64,000 nt of DNA from Aggregicoccus sp. 17bor-14 (GTDB lineage Bacteria; Myxococcota; Myxococcia; Myxococcales; Myxococcaceae). Positions 28,698 through 38,730 of the stretch are shown here, in pieces (within the stretch, counting starts at the first letter, position 1; each line of letters begins with the position of its first letter). The position numbers were made by a program, and so were the translations under genes. Below the pieces are notes generated by a model that was not told where the DNA came from, did not search any database, and worked only from the letters and a program-made list of their open reading frames with translations. Where the stretch lies: contig NZ_VJZZ01000013.1 in the NCBI RefSeq assembly GCF_009659535.1, positions 62,001-126,000 of the forward strand, given 5' to 3'.

Positions 28698-31393
28698 TTC
28701 TGCTCCGGGGTCTGGCGCGCGGCGGGAGCGCCCTTCGGGGTGGGGGCGCTGGCGCCCTGTGCCGCGGCCCCCTGCGCTGCCGCGCCCTGGGGCCCGGCGC
28801 CCCGCGAGGCGCTGCCCTGGAGCGAAGCGCCCTGCGACCGGGGCTCGCCGAGCAGCGCGCTCACCCGGCCCACGGCCTCGGACTGCTCGGCGTGCACCCG
28901 GCCCAGCTGCGCCACGCGGCCCGCCAGCTCGCGCACGTCGTTCGCGCTGCCGGAGGCGAGGCGCGCCTGCTGCGCGGTGGTGGAGACGATCTCCCGGGCG
29001 CGGCCGCGCATGTCGTCCACCGCGCGGGCGATCTGCTCGCTCATGGTGGCCTGCTCCGCGGTGGCGCGGGCCACCCCGGCCACCCCCGAGGTCTGCCGCG
29101 CGACGCCGGCGGCCGCGGCCACCAGCGCCTCGTTCTGCTCCTCCACCGCGCGCGCCGTCTGCTTCGAGATGCGGCGCACCTCGTCCGCGTCCCGGGCGAG
29201 CCCCTGCAGCGCCTTGCCCTGCTCGTCGGTGGCGCGGGTGACGTCGGCGGCGAGGCGGGTGACGTCGCGGGCGGCCGTCTCGATCTGCCCCGCGGCGCGG
29301 CTCTGCTCGGCTACCGCACGCGCGGTCTGCACCGCGCCCTTGCGCGCGTCCTCCATGGCGCGCGCGACCTCGGCCGCCGCGCGGGCCTGCTCGCTCAGGC
29401 CGGTGAGGGTGCGGCCGGTGGACTGGCTCACCTCGTGCGCGAGCGCGCCGGTGGCGGCGAGCGCCTTGCTCTGCTCCACCACCGCGCTGCTCGTCTTCTG
29501 CACCAGCCCGCGCAGCTGCGCGCTCGCCTTGGCCAGCTCGCCGGCGCCCACGCTCTGCTCCTGGGTGGCGCGGCTCACCTGCTCGGCGGCGGCCGTCAGC
29601 TGGGTGTTGGAGCGCACCAGGTCGCGCAGCGCGCGCGCCTGCTCGGCCGTGGCCTGCTGGGTCTGCTTCGCCATGCGGCGCATCTCGGCGCCGCTCTGCG
29701 CGAGGCTCTGCGCGGCCTGCGCCTGCTCGCTCGCGGCCTGGGCGATGGCGCGCCCCTGCTCGCTCACCTTCACGGTGGCCTGGGCGAGGCTCTGCGCCGC
29801 GTCCACCTGCTCGCCCGTGGCGCGGCTCACCTCGCGCACGGTGGTGCCCAGCTCGTCCACGCCCTTGAGGATGGTGGCCAGCGCGCGCTCGGCGTCGCCG
29901 GCGAGGCTCGCGCCCTCGTCCGCGGCGCGCACGCCCTCCACGGTGGCCTGGGCGGCCTCGCGCGCGGTGCCCTGCAGGCCGCGGACGATCTTGGCCACGT
30001 CCGCGCTGGCGGCGGCGGCGCGGTCCGCGAGCGCGCGGATCTCCTCGGCCACCACGGCGAAGCCGCGCCCGTGCTCGCCCGCGCGCGCCGCCTCGATGCT
30101 CGCGTTGAGCGAGAGCAGGTTGGTGCGGTCGGCGATGAGGTTGATGGTCTGCACGATGTCGCCGATCTCCTCGGCGCGCTTGCCCATCTCCTTCATCACG
30201 CTCGCGCTCTCCACGATGGAGCCGCGGATGCGGGTGAGGCCGGAGATGGAGCGGCCCACGATGACGCCGCCCTCGCGCGCCGCCACGCCCACGCGCTCGG
30301 CGGTGCCGCGCGCCTCCTCGCTCATCTGGGCGATCTTGCGGGTGCTGCGGTCCAGCTGCTGGCTCGCGCTGGCGCTGCCGCTGGCCAGCGTGTTGATCTG
30401 CTCCACGCTGCGCGCGACCGCCTGCGCCGAGCGGGCGAACTGCTCGATGGTGCTCGCGTTGGCGTCCACCACGGAGGCGTTCTTCTCCGCGGTGGCCATC
30501 ACCTCCTCCACCGAGGCGGCGATCTCCGCCACGGTGGAGGCGTTGGCGGTGGTGGCGCCCTCCAGCGCCTTCGCGTGGTCCGCCACGGTGCGCACGCTGC
30601 GCGCGAGCTGCTCGGTGGTGGCAGCCGTCTCCTCCACCGCGGCCGCCATGTCCTGCGCGTCCGTGCCCACGGCCGCCATGGTGCGGCTCGCGGCGGCGAC
30701 GCTGCCCGCCATGCCGCCCACGCGCTCGCCCACGCCCTGCGCATCCTGGGCGAGCCGGGCGATGCCCTTGCTCATCTCCTCGGCGGTGGCCGCCACCTCC
30801 TCGATGGTGGAGGCGTTGGCCTGGCCGCGCGTGGCGAGGTCCGCGGTGGTGGCGCTCATCTCGGCGGCGCTCGCGAGCAGCTCCTCGCTCGCGGCGGCGA
30901 GGCTCTCCGCGTTGGTGCCCACGCCGCGCACCGAGCGGGTGGTCTCCTCCAGCGCGCTGGCCATCCCCTCCGAGGAGGTGGCGAGCTGGGCGGCGTCCTT
31001 GCGCACGGAGCCCACCGAGGCGGTGATCTCCTGCAGCGCGGCGCTGGCGAGCTCCGCCTCGCGCGTGAGCTCCTTCGCGCTCTCGCTCACCTGGCGCTGC
31101 GAGCGCGCGAGGCTCTGGGCCGCCTGGCCCGTCTCCTCCACGCTGGCCGCCACGCCCTCGATCGCCGCGCGCACCTGCTCGCCGCCGGCCGCCTGCTCGT
31201 TGCCGCCCGCCGCGAGCCGGTTCACCGTCTGCTCGAGCGCCTGGGCGAAGCCGGCCGTCTCCTGCAACCGGCGCTGCGCGAGCTCGGCGAGGCTGCGCGC
31301 GTCGTCCATCCCCCCCGCCGCCATCGCGCTGCTGCGCGCCCCGTTGACCGTGCGGCCCGCGGCGTTCGTCCCCTTCGTCTTGTCACTCGGCAT
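28694..31393 (-). CDS. Giant cytoplasmic methyl-accepting chemotaxis protein
   Basis: 899 aa with no signal peptide or transmembrane segment and no separate sensory domain visible. The receptor hairpin tip is clear around residue 430 ([32 protein letters not shown]), where CheA and CheW bind. Heptad-like helix extends about 400 residues on each side, with many Glu/Gln pairs suited to methylation. The last 50 residues are a Gly/Ala/Gln-rich tail (repeated GAAAQ) ending TPEQK, with no CheR-tethering pentapeptide. Coupled to cheW by an 11-bp overlap and to the HEAT gene by GTGA. A soluble receptor, like FrzCD in general type but with far longer arms than the usual classes. Confidence 0.93.
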   Translation of the reverse strand: MPSDKTKGTNAAGRTVNGARSSAMAAGGMDDARSLAELAQRRLQETAGFAQALEQTVNRLAAGGNEQAAGGEQVRAAIEGVAASVEETGQAAQSLARSQRQVSESAKELTREAELASAALQEITASVGSVRKDAAQLATSSEGMASALEETTRSVRGVGTNAESLAAASEELLASAAEMSATTADLATRGQANASTIEEVAATAEEMSKGIARLAQDAQGVGERVGGMAGSVAAASRTMAAVGTDAQDMAAAVEETAATTEQLARSVRTVADHAKALEGATTANASTVAEIAASVEEVMATAEKNASVVDANASTIEQFARSAQAVARSVEQINTLASGSASASQQLDRSTRKIAQMSEEARGTAERVGVAAREGGVIVGRSISGLTRIRGSIVESASVMKEMGKRAEEIGDIVQTINLIADRTNLLSLNASIEAARAGEHGRGFAVVAEEIRALADRAAAASADVAKIVRGLQGTAREAAQATVEGVRAADEGASLAGDAERALATILKGVDELGTTVREVSRATGEQVDAAQSLAQATVKVSEQGRAIAQAASEQAQAAQSLAQSGAEMRRMAKQTQQATAEQARALRDLVRSNTQLTAAAEQVSRATQEQSVGAGELAKASAQLRGLVQKTSSAVVEQSKALAATGALAHEVSQSTGRTLTGLSEQARAAAEVARAMEDARKGAVQTARAVAEQSRAAGQIETAARDVTRLAADVTRATDEQGKALQGLARDADEVRRISKQTARAVEEQNEALVAAAAGVARQTSGVAGVARATAEQATMSEQIARAVDDMRGRAREIVSTTAQQARLASGSANDVRELAGRVAQLGRVHAEQSEAVGRVSALLGEPRSQGASLQGSASRGAGPQGAAAQGAAAQGASAPTPKGAPAARQTPEQK

Positions 31394-31871
31394 GGACCTG
31401 CTCCTCACCCACGACTTTGTTCAGATCGATGAGCAGCAGCAGCCGGCCGCTGCCGCCTGCCCCTGCGCTTCCCTGCCCCACGCCGCCCACCTGCGCCACG
31501 GCCTTCACGAAGCCCCGGGCCTGCTCGGCCACCAGGGGCGGAGGCGGGCGCAGCTGCTCCGGGTCCAGCTTCACCACCTCGCGCGCCGCGTCCACGATGA
31601 GCCCCACCGTGCGCAGGCCCCCGCCCGGCGCCGCGACCTGCCCCACCACCACCCGGGTGTCCAGGTTGCGCTCGGCGGGCGGCAGCCCGAAGCGGGCGCG
31701 CGCGTCGATGACCGGGAGCACCCGGCCGCGCACCTGCACCAGCCCCGCGACGTACGCGGGGCTGCCGGGCACGGGGGTGGCGCCGCTGAAGGACTCCATC
31801 TGCACCACGTCCGCCGCCGGGAGCACGTACTCGGCCGTGCCCACGCGGAACACCACATGCAACACGCTCAT
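31383..31871 (-). CDS. cheW: CheW coupling protein
   Basis: 162 aa, single CheW domain (about 5-150) with [34 protein letters not shown] and [11 protein letters not shown]. It bridges the receptor tip to CheA. A Gly/Gly-Gln insert near residues 128-143 lengthens it slightly compared with minimal CheW proteins. It overlaps cheA by ATGA upstream and the receptor by 11 bp downstream. Confidence 0.95.
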   Translation of the reverse strand: MSVLHVVFRVGTAEYVLPAADVVQMESFSGATPVPGSPAYVAGLVQVRGRVLPVIDARARFGLPPAERNLDTRVVVGQVAAPGGGLRTVGLIVDAAREVVKLDPEQLRPPPPLVAEQARGFVKAVAQVGGVGQGSAGAGGSGRLLLLIDLNKVVGEEQVHAE

Positions 31872-33970
31872 GACACCCGCTCCCGCCGCTGCGCTTCCGC
31901 CGCCGCCCCGCCGCCCAGCGCGATGAGGTCCAGCACCAGCGTGGGCCGCCCGTCGCCCAGGTCGGTGGCGCCCGAGACGCCGCGCACCTTCACCAGCACG
32001 TCCTCGAGCGGCCGGATGACGATCTCCTGCTGCCCCAGCATCCGGTCCACCGCGAAGGCCACCGGCTCGCCGCGCTGGCGCACCACCAGCGCCTTCTGGC
32101 CTCCGCCCTCGCCCGCCGGCTGCCCCAGCACGGTGGCGAGCCGCAGCAGCGGCACCGCCTGCCCGCGCCGCTCGAGGATCTGCACCTCGCCGCGCGCCTC
32201 CGCGCCGCCGGGGCCGCGCACGAGGCGCGCCGCGTCCACCTCCACCAGCTCCTCCACGGTGGCCACCGGCACGGCGTAGCGCTGCTGCCCGCTCTCGAAC
32301 ACGAAGGCGTCCACGATGGAGATGGTGAGCGGCACGCGCAGCGTGAAGGTGGTGCCCACGCCGGCCTCCGTCTGCAGCCGCAGCTCGCCGCCCAGCTGGT
32401 CCACCGCGATGCGCTTCACGATGTCCATGCCCATGCCGCGCCCGCTGGTGGTGGTGACCTCCTCGCGGGTGCTCAGGCCCGGGCGGCACAGGAGCTCGAG
32501 CAGCTCCTCGTCGCTCTGCGGAACGGGCACGCCCGCGCGCCGGGCCACGGCCGCCGCATCCACGCCGCGCCCGTCGTCCGAGACCTGCACCTCGAGCTGC
32601 GAGTTGCTGCGCTCGCGGCACACGATGCGCAGCAGCCCCTCCTCGGGCTTTCCCGCGCGCCGCCGCTCCTCGGGGGGCTCCAGCGCGTGGTCCACGGCGT
32701 TGCGCACCAGGTGCACGATGGCGGGGAAGAGCCGGTCGCCCACGGCCTTGTCCAGCTCGGCCGCGCCCAGCTCCAGCTGCAGCGCCACCTGCTTGCCGGT
32801 GCTGCGGCGAAGGCCCCGCACGATGAGCGGCAGGCGCTCGAGCACCTCGCCCACCTTCACCATGCGCACGCGCACGATGGCGGCGCGCAGGTCGCGCAGC
32901 TGCCGCGCGTTCTCCTGGAGGATCTGCACCAGCTCGCGCGTGTTGGCGCCGGAGGCCGTGAGCGCGGCGGCCGCGCGCTGCAGCCGCGAGCGCGTGACCA
33001 CGAGCGCGGCGAGCCGCTCCATCGCCTCGTCCAGGCGCGCCGTCTCCACGCGCACGATGCCGTGGCGCTGCGGGGCCACCTCCTCGTCGAGCGGCGCCTC
33101 GGGCAGGACTCCGGCCAGGTCGGAGGACGGGTCAGCAGAGAGGTCTCCGGCCAGCGCTCCCGAAGCGAGCGCCGCGTCCTCCTCGGGCGGGGGCGGCGGC
33201 TGGGCGACGAGCCGCACCTCTGCGGGCGCCACCTCCACCGCGGCCGCGAGCGCCGCGTCCGGCCCGCTGCTGAGCACCAGCAGCGCGAAGACGAGCCCGC
33301 TGCCGGGCGCGCCGCCCGGGCGGCTGAGCGGCACCACCTTCACGATCTCCGCCACCTGCGACACGCGCTCGCGCACCGTGTTGATGGTGAGCCCGGCGGC
33401 CGAGCGCTGGGGGCTGGGCGCGAAGTCCACCCGCAGCGCGCGCCGCCCGCCCTGCACCCCTTGCGTGAGCTGCTCGCGCTCGGAGGCGGAGAGCTTGCTC
33501 GCGAGCGCGGGCTCCAGGTCGAACTGCACCTCGGCGGGGGCGGCGGCGCGGGGGGCTGCGCGGCGCTCGGCGCCCTCCAGCCCCTCGAGCGCGTCCAGCA
33601 GGGCACTGGGTGCAGGCGGCACGGGCTTGCCCGCGCCCAGCGCGCGCACCCGCACCTCCACCGCCTTGAGCCCCTGCAAGAGCGGCTCGATGCTCGCAGG
33701 GGGGAGCTTGCCGCCGGCGCGGTCCGCCGCGCGCACGCTGGCCTCCATCAGGTGGGTGAGCGCCACCACCGGCTCCACGTCCACCATGGCGGACAGGCCC
33801 TTGATGGTGTGCAGCACGCGGAACAGCTCGCGCACCGCGCGCGGCTGCGGCGCCCCGCCGCGCGCTGCCGTCTCCAGCGTGAGCAGCTGGGTGTGCGCGA
33901 GCCCGAGCAGCTCCTCCACCTCCGCGAGGTACGGAGGGAGGAAGTCGGCGAGGTTCACCGGGCGGCTCAC
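31868..33970 (-). CDS. cheA: Chemotaxis histidine kinase CheA
   Basis: 700 aa from a GTG overlapping the cheY-like stop (GTGA). P1/Hpt at about 1-115 with His54 in LHTIKG. A middle region (about 150-275) carries a P2-like domain with VRERVSQVAEIVK. Dimerisation P3 is at about 335-415. ATPase P4 has HLVRNAVDHALE, DDGRGV and GRGMGMDIV. P5 CheW-like domain to the C-terminus. The only CheA in the window. No fused receiver, so it is CheA proper and not FrzE-like. It would phosphorylate the CheY-like protein encoded just upstream and CheB. Confidence 0.95.
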   Translation of the reverse strand: MSRPVNLADFLPPYLAEVEELLGLAHTQLLTLETAARGGAPQPRAVRELFRVLHTIKGLSAMVDVEPVVALTHLMEASVRAADRAGGKLPPASIEPLLQGLKAVEVRVRALGAGKPVPPAPSALLDALEGLEGAERRAAPRAAAPAEVQFDLEPALASKLSASEREQLTQGVQGGRRALRVDFAPSPQRSAAGLTINTVRERVSQVAEIVKVVPLSRPGGAPGSGLVFALLVLSSGPDAALAAAVEVAPAEVRLVAQPPPPPEEDAALASGALAGDLSADPSSDLAGVLPEAPLDEEVAPQRHGIVRVETARLDEAMERLAALVVTRSRLQRAAAALTASGANTRELVQILQENARQLRDLRAAIVRVRMVKVGEVLERLPLIVRGLRRSTGKQVALQLELGAAELDKAVGDRLFPAIVHLVRNAVDHALEPPEERRRAGKPEEGLLRIVCRERSNSQLEVQVSDDGRGVDAAAVARRAGVPVPQSDEELLELLCRPGLSTREEVTTTSGRGMGMDIVKRIAVDQLGGELRLQTEAGVGTTFTLRVPLTISIVDAFVFESGQQRYAVPVATVEELVEVDAARLVRGPGGAEARGEVQILERRGQAVPLLRLATVLGQPAGEGGGQKALVVRQRGEPVAFAVDRMLGQQEIVIRPLEDVLVKVRGVSGATDLGDGRPTLVLDLIALGGGAAAEAQRRERVS

Positions 33971-34347
33971 GGCGCGCCCTTGGCTCCCAGCAGGCCGCGC
34001 ACCTCGCCGAGGATGCCCTCGGGGGTGAAGGGCTTGGTCATGAAGCGGTTCGCCCCGGCGGCGAGCACGCGCGCGCGGCTCTCCTCGTCCCCGCGGGTGG
34101 TGACGATCACGATGGGGAGCGAGCGCAGCGTGTCCTGGCTGCGCACGAACTCCACGACCTCCACCCCGCCGATGTCCGGCATGTTCAGGTCCAGGACGAC
34201 GAGGTCGAAGGGCTTGAGGCTGAGGCGCTCGATGGCCTCCAGGCCGCTCGAGGCGTGGGTGAAGGAGAGCCCGGGCTCGGCGCGCAGGCAGGCCACCACC
34301 ATGTCCCGCATCATCTTGCTGTCGTCCACCACCAGCACTTCCGCCAT
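33967..34347 (-). CDS. CheY-like response regulator of chemosensory operon
   Basis: 126 aa single receiver, first gene of the operon. VVDDS, phospho-acceptor Asp53 (VLDLNMPD), Thr-Thr switch and Lys105 (MTKPF) are present. The ATG at 34347 has GGAGGAAG five to six bases upstream, the strongest ribosome site in the operon. It probably carries the CheA signal to the output, which is unknown here (no flagellar, pilus or gliding genes nearby). Divergent from the receiver-PAS-kinase at 34455. Confidence 0.94.
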   Translation of the reverse strand: MAEVLVVDDSKMMRDMVVACLRAEPGLSFTHASSGLEAIERLSLKPFDLVVLDLNMPDIGGVEVVEFVRSQDTLRSLPIVIVTTRGDEESRARVLAAGANRFMTKPFTPEGILGEVRGLLGAKGAP

Positions 34348-34454
34348 CGACTTCCTCCAACCAACGGCCCCTGCTCACGGCCCCTGCACCCGCGCGCCGA
34401 CGCTAGCGCGCTCTGCGGCCCGGACCTGTTCAGTGCTGCGCGCGAGGGCGCCCT

Positions 34455-36008
34455 GTGAGCACCCGAGGACAGTCCCGCTTTGGGTCCATCCCCGGAGGGA
34501 CTAGGGTGCAGGACCCTCGGGTTCAAAGTACCTGGGTGCAGCCGGTAGCCAAGAAAACGCGCGTGATCCCCCACAAATTGCTCAGCCCACCCAGCGAGAC
34601 CCGCCCCACCATCTGGGTGGTAGACGACAGTGCGGCCGAGACCGAGGTGGTGCGCCAGGCGCTGGCCCCGAGCTACCACGTGGCGACCTTCCGCGACGGC
34701 GCCGAGATGCTGGAGGCGCTCGCCCGGCTGCAGGCGCCGGAGGTGCTGGTGCTGGACTGGCTGATGCCGGGGCTCTCGGGCATCGAGGTCTGCCAGTTCC
34801 TGCGCGCCAACCAGGCGACCGAGGCCCTGCCCATCCTGATGCTCACCTCGCACTCGCGCCCGGAGGACCTGGTGGCGGGGCTCGCCGCGGGGGCGAACGA
34901 CTACGTGACCAAGCCCTTCCGGCCGGGGGAGCTGGTGGCGCGCGTGGCGGCGCTGGTGCGCATGCACCTCTTGCGCGAGCGGGCCGAGCGCGCGGAAGGA
35001 GCGGCGCTGGCGCTGCTCGCGGGGCTGCCCGAGGCGCTGCTCACCATCGACAGCGCGGGGCGCCTCACCTACGTGAACGCGGAGGCGGAGCGGATGCTGG
35101 GCCGCGGTGCGCGCGAGCTGCTGGGGCAGCCGGTGCGCGAGCTGCTGCCCGGGCTCGCGGTGGACCAGATCCCGGACGTGAGCACGGAGCTGTTCCCGCT
35201 GCCGGACGTGCGGGTGGGGGATGCCTGGTACGCCCCCGTGGTGCGCCCGCTCGCGGTGGACGCGGCGGCGAGCACCACCATCTCCTTGCGCGACGTGACG
35301 GCGCAGCGGCTGCTGGAGGCGCGGCGGCTGGACTTCTACTCGGTCATCGCGCACGACCTGCGCACCCCGCTGCAGGCGGTGCTCCTGCGCACCCAGCTGA
35401 TGCTCGCGGGCAAGGGCGGCACCCTGAGCGAGCAGCACCGCCAGGACCTGGGCCGCATCCAGCAGCGCATCGGCGAGCTGGGAAACCTGGTGGGGGACTT
35501 CCTCGAGCTCGCGCGCCTGGAGGCGGCGGGGCTGAAGCTGGAGCCGCAGCCGGTGGACCTGCCGGACCTGCTCTGCGACACCTTCGACGACTTCCAGGTG
35601 CTCGCGGACAACAGCGGGGTGCGCCTCGAGTGCGCCCCGCGCGGCCAGCGCGCGATGGTGGTGGGGGACCGCCGGCGGCTGGGCCAGGTGGTGAACAACC
35701 TGGTCTCCAACGCCATCAAGTTCACCCCCAAGGGCGGCCGCGTGGAGGCGCGCGTGGAGCTGACGGAGGGCTGGGTGGAGACGCAGGTGCAGGACACCGG
35801 GCGCGGCATCGCGCCCGAGGAGCTGCCGCGGCTCTTCAACCGCTACACGCGCGCGGAGGACGCGGGCGCGGTGAGCGGCACGGGCCTGGGGCTGATGATC
35901 GTGCGCGAGATCGTGGAGGCGCACGGCGGCAGCGTGGGCGTGCACAGCGAGGCGGGCGCGGGCAGCACCTTCTGGTTCCGCCTCCCGCGCGCCGACCCGG
36001 CGGCGTAG
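34455..36008 (+). CDS. Receiver-PAS-histidine kinase
   Basis: 517 aa if the GTG at 34455 is used; later in-frame GTG codons (34535, 34563) are plausible because the first 40 residues look non-domain. Receiver (about 52-175): VVDDS, Asp101 in LDWLMPG, TKPFRP. PAS (about 180-285). HisKA with His300 in AHDLRTPL; HATPase with canonical QDTGRGI and GTGLGLMIV. It lacks the DFTRAR signature, so it belongs to a different kinase lineage from those at 6.7-24 kb. It lies 166 bp upstream of the KaiC-like gene on the same strand. Confidence 0.9.
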   Translation: MSTRGQSRFGSIPGGTRVQDPRVQSTWVQPVAKKTRVIPHKLLSPPSETRPTIWVVDDSAAETEVVRQALAPSYHVATFRDGAEMLEALARLQAPEVLVLDWLMPGLSGIEVCQFLRANQATEALPILMLTSHSRPEDLVAGLAAGANDYVTKPFRPGELVARVAALVRMHLLRERAERAEGAALALLAGLPEALLTIDSAGRLTYVNAEAERMLGRGARELLGQPVRELLPGLAVDQIPDVSTELFPLPDVRVGDAWYAPVVRPLAVDAAASTTISLRDVTAQRLLEARRLDFYSVIAHDLRTPLQAVLLRTQLMLAGKGGTLSEQHRQDLGRIQQRIGELGNLVGDFLELARLEAAGLKLEPQPVDLPDLLCDTFDDFQVLADNSGVRLECAPRGQRAMVVGDRRRLGQVVNNLVSNAIKFTPKGGRVEARVELTEGWVETQVQDTGRGIAPEELPRLFNRYTRAEDAGAVSGTGLGLMIVREIVEAHGGSVGVHSEAGAGSTFWFRLPRADPAA

Positions 36009-36174
36009 GCGCCGCTCCCACCGGAGCCTCACCGGCGCCGAAGCAGCGGGTAGCGAACAGTGCAGGCGACACGGCGGGCGCACGCTGCTGGGCGGATTGG
36101 ACTCCATCCCCAGAATCGTTATGTCCCGAGGCGCGGTCGATCTCCTTCCGCCCCTGCTCAGGCAAGGACGTGTG

Positions 36175-37641
36175 ATGGACGGCAGTCCCCGCCCCCTCTT
36201 CTCCACCGGCATCCCCAGCCTCGACCTGCTGCTGGGCGGCGGCATCCCGCATCGCCAGAGCGTGATCGTCACCGGCGACCCGGGCTGCGGCAAGACGGTG
36301 CTCTGCAGCCAGGTGGCCTTCCTCGCCGCGGCGCGCGGCCTGCCGGTGGTGGTGGCCACGGTGACGAGCGAGCCGCACGACAAGCTGATGAGCGAGCTGT
36401 CCGGCTTCTCCTTCTTCCGGCGCGAGCTGCTGGACGAGAAGCTCTTCGTCATCAGCGCCTACGCCACGCTCAAGCGCGGGGCGAAGGAGACGCGCGAGCT
36501 GCTGGTGCAGACGGTGCGCGAGCGCGGCGCGAAGCTGCTCTTCATCGACGGGCTGCGCGCCATCCGCGACCTGTGGCAGGACGAGGCGCGGCTGCGCGAG
36601 TTCCTCTACGAGCTGGGCATCGGGCTGGCCGCGGCGGACTGCGTGGGGCTGTTCACCACGGAGTACCCGCTCGAGCGGCTGCTCGCGCTGCCGGAGGCCA
36701 CCACGGTGGACGGCATCCTCTCGCTCGCGGTGAGCCGGCGCTCGGCGCGGCGGCTGCGGCGCGCGGAGGTGGTGAAGCTGCGCGGGCAGGCGCACCTCAC
36801 CGGCGAGCACCTGCTGCAGATCGACGCGGGCGGCATCACCGTGCTGCCGCGCCTGGAGGCCCTGCCGGTGGCGGAGCCCGAGGTGGTGCAGCACGCGGAG
36901 CGCGCGGGCTTCGGGCTGCCGGAGCTGGACAGCCTGCTGGACGGCGGGCTGCCGCTCTACGGCAGCACGCTGCTGGCCGGCAGCATGGGCATCGGCAAGA
37001 CGCTGCTCGCCGCGCACTTCGCGGCCGAGGGCGCGCGCCGCGGGCAGCCCACGCTCTTCGTCTCCTTCTTCGAGCACCCGAGCGCGCTCGCGCTGCGCGC
37101 GGGCCGCGTGGGGCTGGACATGCTCGCCCACGAGAAGAGCGGCCTGCTCTCCTTTCTCTACCAGCCGCCGGTGGAGGCCGAGGCGGACGTGGTGACCAAC
37201 CGCATCCTGCAGGAGGTGGCGCGGCGGGGCGTGAAGCGCCTGGTGGTGGACGGGCTCACCGAGCTGGAGCTCTCCATCGCGGACCCCGAGCGCCGCCGCA
37301 CCTTCCTCGCCGCCCTCACGCTGCGCCTGCGCCTGACCGGGGTGACCACGCTGTTCACCCGCGAGGTGCCCAAGATTGCCGGCACCGAGCTGGACTTCAG
37401 CGACGCGCCGGTGGCCGGGGTGGCGGAGAACCTGCTGCTGCTGCGCTTCGTGGAGCTGCGCGGGCGCATCCACCGCATCCTGAGCATCCTCAAGATGCGC
37501 GACAGCAAGTACGACAGCGACCTGCGCGAGTTCGAGATCTCGGACGCGGGCGTGCGCGTGCTCGCCCCGCTGCGCAGCGCCGAGGGGCTGCTCACGGGGC
37601 AGGCGCGCCCCATCGGCAGCAGCATCGGCAGTGCGTCATGA
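36175..37641 (+). CDS. KaiC-like double-domain RecA-family ATPase
   Basis: 488 aa from the ATG at 36175, preceded by AAGGACG; ATG 36121 or TTG 36097 would add 18-26 residues without domain value. Two tandem KaiC domains: domain 1 with STGIPSLDLLLGGGIP, Walker A GDPGCGKT (34-41) and LLFIDGL; domain 2 with FGLPELDSLLDGGLP, Walker A GSMGIGKT (269-276) and LVVDGLTE. The catalytic Glu pair of KaiC is SE in domain 1 and FE in domain 2, so one Glu is kept in each. The stop overlaps the next ATG (ATGA), tying it to a receiver-kinase. No kaiA or kaiB is nearby, so a clock is not implied; an ATP-driven signalling role with the kinase is inferred. Confidence 0.92.
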   Translation: MDGSPRPLFSTGIPSLDLLLGGGIPHRQSVIVTGDPGCGKTVLCSQVAFLAAARGLPVVVATVTSEPHDKLMSELSGFSFFRRELLDEKLFVISAYATLKRGAKETRELLVQTVRERGAKLLFIDGLRAIRDLWQDEARLREFLYELGIGLAAADCVGLFTTEYPLERLLALPEATTVDGILSLAVSRRSARRLRRAEVVKLRGQAHLTGEHLLQIDAGGITVLPRLEALPVAEPEVVQHAERAGFGLPELDSLLDGGLPLYGSTLLAGSMGIGKTLLAAHFAAEGARRGQPTLFVSFFEHPSALALRAGRVGLDMLAHEKSGLLSFLYQPPVEAEADVVTNRILQEVARRGVKRLVVDGLTELELSIADPERRRTFLAALTLRLRLTGVTTLFTREVPKIAGTELDFSDAPVAGVAENLLLLRFVELRGRIHRILSILKMRDSKYDSDLREFEISDAGVRVLAPLRSAEGLLTGQARPIGSSIGSAS

Positions 37642-38723
37642 GCCGCCCGGCGCGCGTGCTGGTGGTGGAGGACGAGGCGGCGCTGCTCGAGGTCTTCGCC
37701 GAGGTGGTGGAGGGGCTGGGCTACGAGGCCCAGCGCGCACACGACGGCGAGCAGGCGCTGCTGATGGCCCGCAGCGAGCCGCCGGACCTGGTGGTGAGCG
37801 ACCACATGATGCCGCGGCGCACCGGCGTGGACCTGATGCGCGCGCTGCGCGCGGAGCCCGCCACGGCGCGCGTGCCCTTCGTGCTGCTCAGCGCGGCGCT
37901 GCCCGCGGGGCGCGAGGAGGCGCTCGCCTTCCTGCAGAAGCCGGTGGACCTGGCCACCTTCGAGGCCACGGTGTGCGGCGCGCTCGGCGAGCGGGCGGTG
38001 CCCCTGCCCGCCCCGCGCAGGAGCAGCAGCGGGGGCGAGAGCGCGGGGCGCGAGGAGATGCTCAACTGGGTGGCGCACGAGCTGAAGACGCCCCTGAGCG
38101 CCGCGCGCCTGCACGCCCAGGTGCTCGCGCGCAAGCTCTCGGAGCACGGCCCGGCGTGCGAGCCGGAGCGCCGGGCAGCGGACGCGGTGCTGCGGCAGCT
38201 GGACCGGATGAACGGCCTGGTCAGCTCCATCCTGGACGCGGCGCGCCTGAGCGACGGCAAGGTGGCGTTGCAGGCCGAGCGCCAGGACCTGTGCGCCTGG
38301 CTCTCGCAGGCGGTGGACGAGTGGCGCGAGCTGCAGCCGCAGGTGCGCTTCGAGCTGCGCTGCGAGGAGGCGCGCCTGCTGCTGCACTTCGACGCCGCGC
38401 GCCTGCGCCAGGTGCTCGACAACCTGCTGTCCAACGCCGTGAAGTACGGCGGCGAGCGGCGGCAGGTGGAGGTGGGGCTGAGCACGAGCGCGGGGCTGGT
38501 GGTGGTGCACGTGCGCGACTGGGGCCAGGGCATCCCGGCCTCCGAGGTGCCCAACATCTTCGACCGCTTCCACCGCGCGGACGAGGACGTGGGCCGCGGC
38601 CACGGGCTGGGGCTCTACATCGCCAGCGCGCTGGCGCGGCTGCACGGAGGCTCGCTCAGCGTGAAGAGCGCGCTGGGCGAGGGCTCCACCTTCAGCGTGC
38701 GGCTGCCCCTGTCGCGCAGCTGA
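37638..38723 (+). CDS. Receiver-histidine kinase coupled to KaiC-like ATPase
   Basis: 361 aa. Receiver about 5-120 (VVEDE, Asp55 in VSDHMMP, Lys101 in LQKPVD), short Ser/Gly linker, HisKA with His147 in AHELKTPL and HATPase with canonical RDWGQGI and GHGLGLYIA. No PAS or membrane segment, so its signal must come through the receiver or from the KaiC-like protein, with which it is translationally coupled. This recalls KaiC-SasA/CikA partnerships, although it has no KaiB-like sensor domain. It is 7 bp before the next kinase. Confidence 0.93.
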   Translation: MSRPARVLVVEDEAALLEVFAEVVEGLGYEAQRAHDGEQALLMARSEPPDLVVSDHMMPRRTGVDLMRALRAEPATARVPFVLLSAALPAGREEALAFLQKPVDLATFEATVCGALGERAVPLPAPRRSSSGGESAGREEMLNWVAHELKTPLSAARLHAQVLARKLSEHGPACEPERRAADAVLRQLDRMNGLVSSILDAARLSDGKVALQAERQDLCAWLSQAVDEWRELQPQVRFELRCEEARLLLHFDAARLRQVLDNLLSNAVKYGGERRQVEVGLSTSAGLVVVHVRDWGQGIPASEVPNIFDRFHRADEDVGRGHGLGLYIASALARLHGGSLSVKSALGEGSTFSVRLPLSRS

Positions 38724-38730
38724 CCTGCCC

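Noticed and set aside
36175-37641. A true circadian kaiC
   Set aside because: No kaiA or kaiB is present, the Glu pairs are reduced to one Glu per domain, and KaiC-like ATPases are common in non-clock contexts.
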